From Centrapalus pauciflorus (taxonomy: Eukaryota > Streptophyta > Magnoliopsida > Asterales > Asteraceae), in the NCBI GenBank assembly GCA_020465985.1, contig JAANYP010002804.1:124001-188000 (forward strand): a stretch of 64,000 nt of DNA, given 5' to 3'. Shown here piece by piece: positions 20,839 to 29,820 of this stretch (the stretch's first letter is position 1; the number at the start of each line of letters is the position of its first letter). A model generated the notes under the pieces. It made no database searches, was not told the DNA's origin, and saw only the letters and a program-made list of their open reading frames with translations. The position numbers and the translations under genes were made by a program.

Positions 20839-21975
20839 TTAAATTGATAAACCCAGCTTTTGTTCAAATCTTCTAACGCTTTTACGATCCGAGAGCCTCC
20901 ATTCAATCTTTGAAATAAACTCAATCATGAGTCTTCGATCATTTACAGATAGAGCTCCTTTCTTCGTCTTTCTTTTCTTATCCGCTGTAAGCTTTCCTTT
21001 TAAACCACTCAAAACTTTATTCAGAGTCACATCTGAAAATTTGTTCAGCTCTACACTTCTCATAGCTCTTAACTTCTTATTTCTATCTCTGTACATGACT
21101 GCTGGATGCTTTACCATGATAACTTTGAATTCTTTCAACTCTCCAGCAAACTTTATATCTCTGTGAGGAGCTGTCATGTTGATCTTCCTCATACCCCGTT
21201 CAACACCTATCTGTAGATTTTGCACTGACATCAATACCAATTTGGTATGCATAAAGTGAAACAGTGTCTTAAGTGCAAATCTGCAGTGTTCATTTCGTTT
21301 GTTTCTGCACAACTCATCAAATAGATCTTCAATGTCGACCAGGTGCATATTGAACATATCTGCTTCTATGAACGTATAGGTGTTTCCATCGGCTCTAGTA
21401 ACAGTGAACGTTGGATAGAAGATCTTAACAAATCTGTCCTTTTCAATTTTCACCAGATCAACTATCCTGAACTCACTCCTAACCTTCTCAACTTCTTGAG
21501 TCTTATTTCTTAGAAAGCTAGCATAGTTGACCAGATTCGGCATGTTCGGCTCTAATACTCTAAATAACTTGAGAAAAGAACATGGTGCTTGTTTCTTGAA
21601 AAATATTCGTTTTTCAAGAATATCTTCGATGTATGGCATCTTGTTCCTTTTTCTAATAAACTCTGCCGATCTATTCTCTGGAAGCTCTAGTTTCTTCACT
21701 TTCTTTTTGCTAATCTCATCTTTGTTCAATAGTGTCAGCATGTCTTGAATTTCCCTCTGAACAACCTGTTGTGCTTCAAATCTGAGTCTATGTTGTTTTT
21801 GAGACTCATCAGCAAGTACGTATTCATTGAAGAACCTTTCCATCACCTCAACCTCATTCAATTCAACCTTTTCTTGAGCAACCACGTTTTCGACTGGAAA
21901 CTCTTCAATTTCCTCCTTAACTTGAATAACTACCTCAGGCTTTTCAACCGTTGGTGTCGATTCAGTATCTTTCAA
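20839..21975 (-). CDS. Element F accessory ORF, C-terminal block
   Basis: 378 codons, hydrophilic and basic at the end. An N-terminal acidic stretch is followed by a globular region with VDLVKIEKDRFVKIFYP, FNMHLVDIEDLFDELC, LMSVQNLQIGVERGMRKI, KLRAMRSVELNKFSD and a C-terminal RRLMIEFISKIEWRL helix. There is no signal peptide, membrane span or enzyme motif that I recognise. Blocks match element I (59259-60116) and weakly the C-termini of the E and G accessory ORFs. From memory, similar blocks are common in predicted proteins of asterid genomes beside Copia pol, which I could not verify. A break separates it from 22036-23196. Confidence 0.7.
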   Translation of the reverse strand: MKDTESTPTVEKPEVVIQVKEEIEEFPVENVVAQEKVELNEVEVMERFFNEYVLADESQKQHRLRFEAQQVVQREIQDMLTLLNKDEISKKKVKKLELPENRSAEFIRKRNKMPYIEDILEKRIFFKKQAPCSFLKLFRVLEPNMPNLVNYASFLRNKTQEVEKVRSEFRIVDLVKIEKDRFVKIFYPTFTVTRADGNTYTFIEADMFNMHLVDIEDLFDELCRNKRNEHCRFALKTLFHFMHTKLVLMSVQNLQIGVERGMRKINMTAPHRDIKFAGELKEFKVIMVKHPAVMYRDRNKKLRAMRSVELNKFSDVTLNKVLSGLKGKLTADKKRKTKKGALSVNDRRLMIEFISKIEWRLSDRKSVRRFEQKLGLSI

Positions 21976-22035
21976 AATCTCCTGAACTAAACCTTCCTCT
22001 TCTTCAATCCTTTCAGCTCTAAAATCAATATCAGT

Positions 22036-23196
22036 CTAAGCAATTCCATCATCAGCTTCAGACACTTCAATGTATTCCTCTCTTTCTTCTCCTATTCCTT
22101 GAATACTCACCTCATGATGCTTATCTTGAACATCTTCATCAGAATCAATATATTCTACAAAATGGTAAATATCAGACTGAATGTTCAAAGGAACTGGAAC
22201 ATCTTCATGAAGCATCAATCCCAGCTCACTTTGTTCATCAGCCGATTCTTTTGAGCCCCCGACCTCTCTCTCTTTAACTTCAGATTCTTTTTCTGCGTAT
22301 GTAATCATCAATACCCCATGTGTAGTTTCATCAAGCTTTCTCCTCTTCTCCCCCTCATGAGGAGCATCATCGGAGTCCTCATCATGCTCATCATGTTTCC
22401 TCTTGGATGAGGAAGCTTGAGCCTTACAGGTCTCTTCAACTGCTGCAACCCTTTTTGATAAATTACCCAATGCAGTTATCACCGTGCTTTCTAAACTTAT
22501 CATGCGTTCTCTCGTTTCATCAAACTGTTCGAACATAAAATCTTTTAACTCTTCTTTCAACTCATTGATAGCTTGATTAGATTCAGATTTCTTCATTGAT
22601 TCCTCCGCAACAGACTTACCCTTTAAGAACTTGTGGATGTTTGACATCTGTGCCATTACCTCAGATAATTGAGCAGATACATGTGTGTTCACCCCAGCAA
22701 CAGCTTCATTCAATGCTTGATATAATGTTGAGTCAGTTACGAATGGGGATAAAGTCACCACTGGGTCACGTAGACTTCCAGTTGTCACAACAGTCGAACT
22801 TGTAAAAAGTACGTCTGTGTGGCCAGTACTCAGAGTTGGTAAAGTTGTTGCTATGACTGGACTTCCACCCTCTTCAAGCGACGGAGCAACAAATGCTTCC
22901 GTTGCTGAGGATGTTCCAGTGGGAACACGAAGTTCAACCACACTAACTTCAACGGATGAAGTTGACTCGAGTATCCTAGGCTGTATAGGATCTATACTCA
23001 GTGATTGAATTGAAGTCGTACACTCGGGCAGCTGTGTACTTGTTTCAATATCCATCAAGTCCAAATGACTCTCGGATAGACTATAAGGTTCATCCCGGTG
23101 CTTAATTGAAACAATCTCCTGTTGAGAGGAGACTGAGTGGATGGTTGGGTGTGCAATCGTCAGTGAGATACTGACTTCTTCAATGCTAACTCTCAT
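22036..23196 (-). CDS. Element F accessory ORF, middle block with coiled coil and basic motif
   Basis: Ser/Thr/Glu-rich, low-complexity first half; then a heptad-like segment (FMFEQFDETRERMISLES, LSKRVAAVEETCK). Next comes the basic-acidic-basic motif SSKRKHDEHDED..HEGEKRRK, which has the shape of a bipartite nuclear localisation signal. A strongly acidic tail follows. Element I carries a near copy of that motif. The flanking blocks continue the same accessory protein across stops. Confidence 0.65.
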   Translation of the reverse strand: MRVSIEEVSISLTIAHPTIHSVSSQQEIVSIKHRDEPYSLSESHLDLMDIETSTQLPECTTSIQSLSIDPIQPRILESTSSVEVSVVELRVPTGTSSATEAFVAPSLEEGGSPVIATTLPTLSTGHTDVLFTSSTVVTTGSLRDPVVTLSPFVTDSTLYQALNEAVAGVNTHVSAQLSEVMAQMSNIHKFLKGKSVAEESMKKSESNQAINELKEELKDFMFEQFDETRERMISLESTVITALGNLSKRVAAVEETCKAQASSSKRKHDEHDEDSDDAPHEGEKRRKLDETTHGVLMITYAEKESEVKEREVGGSKESADEQSELGLMLHEDVPVPLNIQSDIYHFVEYIDSDEDVQDKHHEVSIQGIGEEREEYIEVSEADDGIA

Positions 23197-23226
23197 AGGA
23201 GAGCTAACAGCAGATGTGGTTATACC

Positions 23227-23739
23227 TCAGCTTTCTAGGTTTATGGTATCCCGCACTCTCTCTTCAGCAATGCTTACTATATCTATCATCGTACTACCTC
23301 CCTCATGATGATCACCTCCATCTGCACCATCATGGTTGGATATCCGACAAAGTTCTCTCGGAATCAGATCTCTCAGCCTCTTCCTCAACTCCCTTACAAC
23401 AACATCTCCCTCACTCACAGATTGGGCACCCTGAACTTCAGCCCCTTGCTGAGGTTCCTCTAGTCCTAAGGCTCCTTGGGTAAGAGATCCCGGTTCCTGG
23501 GTCTTTATTGGAGCATGATCTATCCTATACAATCTCACATGCTCACTCTCTTGATCCGCATATTTTAACAACAACTCCGGGATTGGCATAATATTTGCAT
23601 TTAAAGAATCCGGCACTGCGTGTAAGCTCATCATCACATAATCTGGACATCGCTGTGAATTGGCTCGCTTCGGAATATTTTCATTTGCACGAAGAATTCC
23701 TCGGATAAGAATTTGTATAAATCTCAGGAGCGGAACCAA
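23227..23739 (-). CDS. Element F accessory ORF, segment after the globular head
   Basis: Begins VPLLRFIQILIRGIL, equivalent to YPRFVMMLIRH in G and LQRFLQLIIQYAM in I, then becomes Glu/Gln/Arg-rich. Stops on both sides separate it from neighbouring pieces of what was one frame. The function is unknown. Confidence 0.6.
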   Translation of the reverse strand: MVPLLRFIQILIRGILRANENIPKRANSQRCPDYVMMSLHAVPDSLNANIMPIPELLLKYADQESEHVRLYRIDHAPIKTQEPGSLTQGALGLEEPQQGAEVQGAQSVSEGDVVVRELRKRLRDLIPRELCRISNHDGADGGDHHEGGSTMIDIVSIAEERVRDTINLES

Positions 23740-23790
23740 TTTTCTTGCTCTATTTGTAGTTTTTGCTAGAACAATCTCATTTAAGTACTC

Positions 23791-24048
23791 TCATATGCAC
23801 TGAGCATAATCATAATGCTTGTTAAACGCGATTCCATGAAAAATCCATAGGCAATGAATGCTGCATCTGTCTATGCCTGTGTGCTTAGACGTCATACACC
23901 TATTGATAATTCCAAATAATGTGTACCATTCCCCATTCAAGCCATTCCTACGGAATTTGGAGCTCTTTGGTAGTGGCTTTGAGTAGCCCAGGCAGATCAG
24001 ATCATGAACCAGCTCCTCATCCGACCCAAAATCATCAAAATCAGCCAA
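23791..24048 (-). CDS. Element F accessory ORF, globular head part 2
   Basis: 86 codons including SSKFRRNGLNGEWYTLFGII and FHGIAFNKHYDYAQCI. The HYDYA box with the preceding hydrophobic helix matches RHYDYAAFLFEEL in element I, and more weakly RFSYSEMFFAEF in G. This defines the conserved head of the accessory family. Confidence 0.6.
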   Translation of the reverse strand: MADFDDFGSDEELVHDLICLGYSKPLPKSSKFRRNGLNGEWYTLFGIINRCMTSKHTGIDRCSIHCLWIFHGIAFNKHYDYAQCI

Positions 24049-24068
24049 CTCTGGAAAGTTAACTGTGT

Positions 24069-24497
24069 CTATACGTCTTGGAAGAAATAGATTGTGACGA
24101 AGTCTGGTGAGAGTGATTTTAGTTTTAATTGGTCTATTGTTACTTTGAAATGGTGATTGCCGTCAGCAGGAACAAATTTGAGGGTGTGCCAAAATTGTTG
24201 TAGGTATACCTGTGGGATAGAAGGTTTATATTGAAGCAGATAACCTAACGGATGGCCCTTGAGAATGCCAACGATGATAGGATGACTAACTTTAATAACC
24301 TTGGTATCCAGGCGATGGTTATTATCTCTAAAAGGTAGGCAATGTTTAGGTTTAACTAATTGGTTATCTGGGATAATATTTGACTGTGAGGGACGGGCAA
24401 TAGAAGTTGAACGAACAGGTGTGGAAATAAGAGTATGATTGGATGATGAATGGGAGTCAGATGAATTGGAATTCTGAGACTGCACTGGAGATGCCAT
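24069..24497 (-). CDS. Element F accessory ORF, N-terminus
   Basis: I chose the ATG at 24497 (MASPVQSQNSNSS) over an upstream in-frame ATG because it lies eight bases after a strong acceptor-like TTTGTTTACAG. A Ser-rich lead is followed by a folded-looking block with VYLQQFWHTLKFVP, the counterpart of YVREFWEHLQVD in G. The frame breaks near 24069. It would encode the start of a large protein of unknown role, presumably from a spliced mRNA. Confidence 0.65.
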   Translation of the reverse strand: MASPVQSQNSNSSDSHSSSNHTLISTPVRSTSIARPSQSNIIPDNQLVKPKHCLPFRDNNHRLDTKVIKVSHPIIVGILKGHPLGYLLQYKPSIPQVYLQQFWHTLKFVPADGNHHFKVTIDQLKLKSLSPDFVTIYFFQDV

Positions 24498-24505
24498 TTG
24501 AACAC

Positions 24506-24536
24506 CTGTAAACAAATAAAAAATCATGTTAGTCAG
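24506..24536 (-). promoter_or_regulatory. Element F splice-acceptor-like sequence upstream of the accessory ATG
   Basis: The minus strand reads CTGACTAACATG, then a T-rich tract and TTTGTTTACAG, then G. This combines a near-consensus branch point (CTAAC), a polypyrimidine tract and CAG|G at normal plant spacing. The accessory ATG follows eight bases later. E and G have comparable sequences in the same place. Confidence 0.55.
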
Positions 24537-26536
24537 ACCAGGTACACAAATGACAATCCTTCAAATGTAGAAAAATTGTAACATTTCATCAGAAATTGTA
24601 AAAAGTTGTGATTTTCTGTTTAAGGCATCGGGATTCCAGACAATAATAGACTATTATTGAGAGGACTCCAGAGTCAATCGTTTAGAGACCAATGTTAGAA
24701 AAACACAAATTTAGAACAATTTCTTAAAAAAATGTGACATTTTTCTTATAACATTAAAAATTCCACACTTAGGAAAAATCTTCTTTTAAAACTCGAATGA
24801 AACTACAACTTTCTCGAATGACTCTTGATTAATCTCGGGTGACACATAAAACAACTCGACTTAGTCTATGAATAAACTCGAATAAGCCTATATGCAACTC
24901 GAATTACATATGTATGAAACTCGAATAAAACATGAAACAACTCGAATAGTTCTTGATTCAACTCGAATGAGGCTTGAAGGTTCTCGAATGAAATACATGT
25001 TAAACTCGAATGAAACAGGTATTAAACTCGAATGAAACATGAGAATATGTGGACTATCTCTTTGATGTCTAACACTCAACTCGAATGAAGAAGACACTTT
25101 CTCGATAACTACATTGCCCCAACTCGAATAAACTATACGTGTTCTTGGACAATGTATTAATCGAGATTTAAGTTCTGAAAATTTTCTAAGTTCAACAAAC
25201 TTGGTCAACTCGCATGATACACATAAATTTCTCGAATGAACCCTTAGTCAACTCGAGTGACATAGAGACTTTCTCGATTATCATTTGAATCGACTCAGTT
25301 AACTCTTGGGTTTTCTCGAGTCTTATTGACATCAACTCGAATGTCTCTTGGACTTTCTCGAATATCGTTTGATTCAACTCGAATGGGTCTTAGGCTTTCT
25401 CGACTAAAGCCTTTATTCGAGAAGTTCTGTATGTATTTATTTCAAGTCTTCTATACACTGATAAATCAAAAATTTATTCCTTGTTGTTTTTCAGTGATTG
25501 AAAACTTGTATCCCTCGAAAATACATTTTAAACACATTTGATTTACTGAACTTTGAACAAAAACAACATTAATGTTGTTAAAAATTCAAATTTCAGAATC
25601 ATGAAGAACACGAACTTTCTGAAACTAAAATCGAACTTGCTGTTTGTGTGGTTTGATTTGAACCATGAAATTTCAGATTCATGTTCACATTCATAAACCA
25701 AAACTTACCACACATTTAATTTCAGATTTATGAACAACTAATTCTAAACACCATTAACATACTCAAAAATACACAAAAAGATATAATACGAACAGACACA
25801 TACAGTAGTTAATACTGAAATGAAAGAAAGAAATATACGATTTTACTCACAGAATAATGAACTGCTTGCTTGAATCTATCGAAAATATGTAGAAAATTGA
25901 TGTTTCTTAATGGAGAAGTAAGTTATGTAGAAGACGGTGAATAGTGGTCAAGGTTTCGAAAAGTTTAATTTGAATTTCAAAACTCAACTTTATAGTTGGA
26001 TTTCACCCGGCCCATATTTGAATTTTAATTATGATAATGTCGGCCCATATTCACCAAAGAAAAACCCATTTAAAAACATCAACACCTACTTATTATTTCA
26101 AAAAAAAATTTCAACAAGACAAAACACAACACAAAAAAAAATTAAAAAAAAATTAAAACAACATAAAAAAAATTTACAAAAAAATGAAAAATTCACAGAA
26201 AAAAATAAAACACACAAAACAAAATATTAAACTCAACAAAAAACAAACAAAAAAATTATTTAAATGCTCCCCCTTTAATTTCTGAATGCTGCTCCCCCTC
26301 AAATGTGTATTCTTTTTCTCAGCTCTGCTCCCCCTACAAAATATCAGATAATTTTTATCAGATTTACTCAAAATCAGACAAAATTATTTTCTGCTCCCCC
26401 TGCACATGACAATTCAGATCTTGTTAAATTCCAAGGAATATTAACTCTTTAAGATTCAACAATTTAACATCAGACTAAAATCAATAAAAAATGAAAATTG
26501 TAAAATTATAAATTGAAACTACTGAATTATTAAATC
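24537..26536 (-). other. Element F pol-accessory spacer
   Basis: Two kilobases without a credible gene. It has two visible features: a CTCGAATGA-type cluster at 24785-25410, with more than 25 copies of ACTCGAA/TCTCGA at irregular spacing, and four AGGGGGAGC purine tracts (minus strand) between about 26265 and 26400. A-rich low-complexity DNA fills 26100-26260. Confidence 0.65.
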
Positions 26537-27031
26537 TTAACGATTCAACATACCTATTTTGTATACCAAAAAATTAAACCGTTTTTCATCTAACGCTTTG
26601 GTAAACAAATCAGCTAGTTGATATTCAGTAGGCACAAAATATAATTCTATATTTCCATTTTCGACATGATCTTTTATAAAATGATACCGAATGTCAATGT
26701 GTTTTGTTTTTGAATGTTGCACCAGATTTGATGCAATAGCTATTGCGCTCTAAGAATCACAATAGATTGGTATTTTCTTTGGTGTAAACCCGTAATCGCA
26801 CAGTTGGCTCTTCATCCACAACACCTGAGAACAGCAAGAAGATACGGCAACGTACTTTGCTTCAGCTGTAGACAATGAGACGCAATGTTGTTTCTTGGAT
26901 GACCAACATACGGGTTTGTCACCTAAGAACTGTACTGCTCCAGACATACTTTTTCTGTCCATCTTATCACCTGCGTGATCAGCGTCAGAAAAAGCAGTTA
27001 GATTAAATGAAGATTCTCTAGGATACCACAA
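26537..27031 (-). pseudogene. pol: Element F RNase H
   Basis: Ty1/Copia RNase H module: TAFSDADHAGD, STAEAKYVAVSSCCSQVLW and YCDSQ-type region, then KTKHIDIRYHFIKDHV and ADLFTKALDEKRF. A stop near 26750 follows DS where Gln/Ser codons are expected. It degrades the RNA strand during reverse transcription. Confidence 0.88.
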
Positions 27032-27067
27032 ACCAAGATTTGGAGTTCCTTTGAGATATCTTAAAAT

Positions 27068-28095
27068 TCATTTCGTAGCTGTTAAGTGTGATTCTTTAGG
27101 ATTTGCCTGATATCTTGCACAGACACATGTAGCAAACATAATATTTGGTCTACTAGCTGTTAAGTACATTAATGACCCAATTATACCTCGATAATTAGTC
27201 ACATCTACAGGTTTCCCTGAGATGTCCTCATCGAGTTTTGACTTTGAATCCGGAGCCATGGGAGTTTTCATAGGACTACTGTTAACCATGTTGAATTTCT
27301 TTAACATGTCTTGTATACATTTTGATTGATTGATAATAATACCATCAGCTAATTGTTTTACTTGTAATCCTAAGAAAAAATTTATTTCCCCCATCATGCT
27401 CATTTCGAATTTTTGGGACATGAAAAATGCGAATTTCTTACAAAATTCTGGATTTGTAGATCCAAATATTATGTCGTCTACATATATTTGTATAACTATG
27501 ATATCTGGCCCCTGACGTTTTATAAACAGGGTTGTGTCAACTGCACCTTTTGTAAATCCACATTTCAACAAATATGTTGAAAGTGCATCATACCAAGCAC
27601 GCGGTGCTAGTTTAAGGCCATACAGTGACTTATCTAAAATATATACATGATCAGGTCTCGAAGGATCAGTAAAACCTTCGGGCTGATATGTATATACTTC
27701 ATCTGTTAGTTCCCCGTTTAAAAACGCAGTTTTAACATCCATTTGATAGACTGTAAAGTTTTATGAGCGGCAAAAGCTAAAAACATTCTAATGGCTTCAA
27801 TTCGTGCAACTGGTGCAAACGTTTCATCGTAGTCAATCCCTTCTTGTTGGCTGTATCCTTTGGCAACGAGACGAGCTTTATTCCGAATGATTACTCCATG
27901 TTCGTCTTTCTTGTTTTTAAAGATCCATTTCGTGCCTATAATGGATTTGTTTTTTGGGCGCTCAACAAGTCTCCAGACCTTTAACCGTTCGAACTGGTTC
28001 GGTTCTTCTTGCATCGCCACAATCCAATCAGCGTCCAGAAGTGTTTCTTTTACATTATTGGGCTCTATTTTACTTAAAAAATTGAAAATAAACAT
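27068..28095 (-). pseudogene. pol: Element F reverse transcriptase (RVT_2), frameshifted
   Basis: The first part (28095-27718) has WIVAMQEEPNQF, GTKWIFKNKKDEHG and ARLVAKGYSQQEGIDYDETF. It then shifts frame near 27745, just at the motif-A region. The second part (27742-27068) has MDVKTAFLNGEL, KSLYGLKLAPRAWYDAL and an intact IYVDDIIFGS catalytic box, then GEINFFLGLQVKQ and GSLMYLTASRP. Apart from the shift, the catalytic residues are present. Confidence 0.92.
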
Positions 28096-28292
28096 TCATT
28101 TATGGTTGCCCTTCTGGTTTGGACTGACGCGGATGGATCACCAATAATGTTTTCTATTGGGTGATTTCTTGTCCACTTAAAAGTATGTGGAAACGGTTCT
28201 ATTTGGTCTTGATTGGGATTACGATCTAGATATGGTTGGGGAGTTACTTCAGCTGTTGTAGGTGGGACATCTGAGGTAGGAGCTTCTGAATG

Positions 28293-28679
28293 TTAAGAAG
28301 TAATGGGGGTTTCAGAAGAATATGGAGGTTCAATGGGTTGTACAATCTCAGTAGTTGACTGCACATTTGCTGTTGAGGCTTCTCCAGTTTCTTCTGAAAC
28401 TTGTTGTTGAGAAAGATCAGAGACTACGACTGGATCATCAGTAATCCTGTCAGGCACCAAATTTAGAACATTAGTTTTGGGCTTTTCAAAATAGTTTTCA
28501 TAAAAATTCTCAAACAACTTATGTAATTCTGAGTGTTCAGCATTCTGTTCAGATGACTCCAATGAAGTCTGCGTCTTAGGTTCGGGTCCTGAACTGGAGT
28601 GTTCAGAAGCCATTACCACTCCTTCGTCAAATTTGACATTCACGCTCTCGTTGACTGTCTTGGTTCTCTTGTTGTACAC
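28293..28679 (-). pseudogene. pol: Element F integrase-RT linker
   Basis: Ser/Glu-rich linker (RTKTVNESVNVKFDEG, then EHSSSGPEPKTQ). Its first residues follow the integrase C-terminal domain; 28293-28096 continues with a stop and frame disruption before the RT. Confidence 0.75.
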
Positions 28680-29588
28680 TCGGAAGGCAACCGACTCCTT
28701 TGAATATCTGATGAATATTCATTCATCTGCCTTCTGATTAAACATTCCAAGATTATCTTTGTCGTTTAGAATAAAGCATCTGCAACCAAAGACATGGAAA
28801 AATTTAATATTAGGTATTCGTTTATTAATCAATTCATAAGGAGTCTTTCCGAATCTCTTATTTATGATTGAACGATTCTGTGTGAAACAAGCTGTTGCAA
28901 CTGCTTCTGCCCATCAGAATAACGGTAAATTTGAATATGCCAGCATCGTCCTAGCTGATTCCACTAGTGTCCGATTTCTTCTTTCAACGACAACGTTTTG
29001 TTGTGGAGTTCGAGCAGCTGAAAACTGATGTGTAATTCCTATAGAATTCAAGAATGAGTCAAGCGATTTGTTTTTATATTCTGTTCCATCAACTGAGCGG
29101 ATTGTTTGAATTGTGAGTTGCAACTTTACTTGTATTTTCCGGATGAAGTCTATGATTGTTTCAGTTGCATCTGATTTGGACCTCAGGAAGAAAACCCATG
29201 TGTATCGTGAATAGTCATCAACTATCACCAATACATATCGTTTCTTATTAATGCTTTGTACTCTCATTGGTCCACACAAATCCATATGCAGTAATTCCAG
29301 CGCTCTCGTGGATGAGTGTTCTGTTTTGGATTTGTGTGTAGCTCTTTTCATTTTTCCTTTTTCACATGCGGCACACAATTGCTCTTTTTGGAATTTGAGA
29401 GTCGGCAACCCTTTAACTAACCCTCCTTTTGCTAGGTTGGTTAACTCATTGAAGTTCAGATGTGAAAGACGACGATGCCACAGCCATGCTGTTTTAGATG
29501 TAGCTTTTGACAGTAAGCAGACATCTTTCTTCAGATTAATCGAGGCTAAATCAATGAAGTACAAATTTGTTTTCCTGTTTCCTGCCAA
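28680..29588 (-). pseudogene. pol: Element F GAG-pre-integrase and integrase, catalytic Asp substituted
   Basis: WLWHRRLSHLNFNEL and CAACEKGK form the HHCC zinc domain. The core has LLHMDLCGP (first Asp), then IRSVDGTEYKN where RSDNGTE is usual, so the second catalytic Asp is Val. QQNVVVERRN supplies the Glu. Stops at 28914 and near 28708 interrupt the C-terminal domain, which ends with FRVYNKRT. This copy could not catalyse integration. Confidence 0.88.
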
Positions 29589-29820
29589 AATTTCCTTTCC
29601 TTGTCCGGATCTGATGTTGCACCGATTGGCTTTGAAATTGACTTCTAAACCTTATCACACAACTGTCCAATACTAAACAAATTGTGTCCAAGACCATCAA
29701 CATAGAAAACCTTTTGGATGGTAATTTTGTCGTATTTGAGACTTCCGTATCCTTTGATCGGATAAAACTGATCATTTCCAAATTTGACCGTCCCACAGAA
29801 TTTTTGTTAATTCATGCACA
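29551..29820 (-). pseudogene. pol: Element F protease remnant lacking the active site
   Basis: The frame resumes at KFGNDQFYPIKGYG and passes the VFYVDGLGHNLFSIGQLCDK block found C-terminal to the protease in plant Copia elements. The expected DSG active-site segment just before it is absent. The preceding gag-tail sequence runs directly into the post-active-site region, indicating a small deletion. Confidence 0.7.

Noticed and set aside
24785..25410. CRISPR-like array
   Set aside because: Motifs are short, degenerate and irregularly spaced, lie in a plant retroelement, and no cas genes exist.
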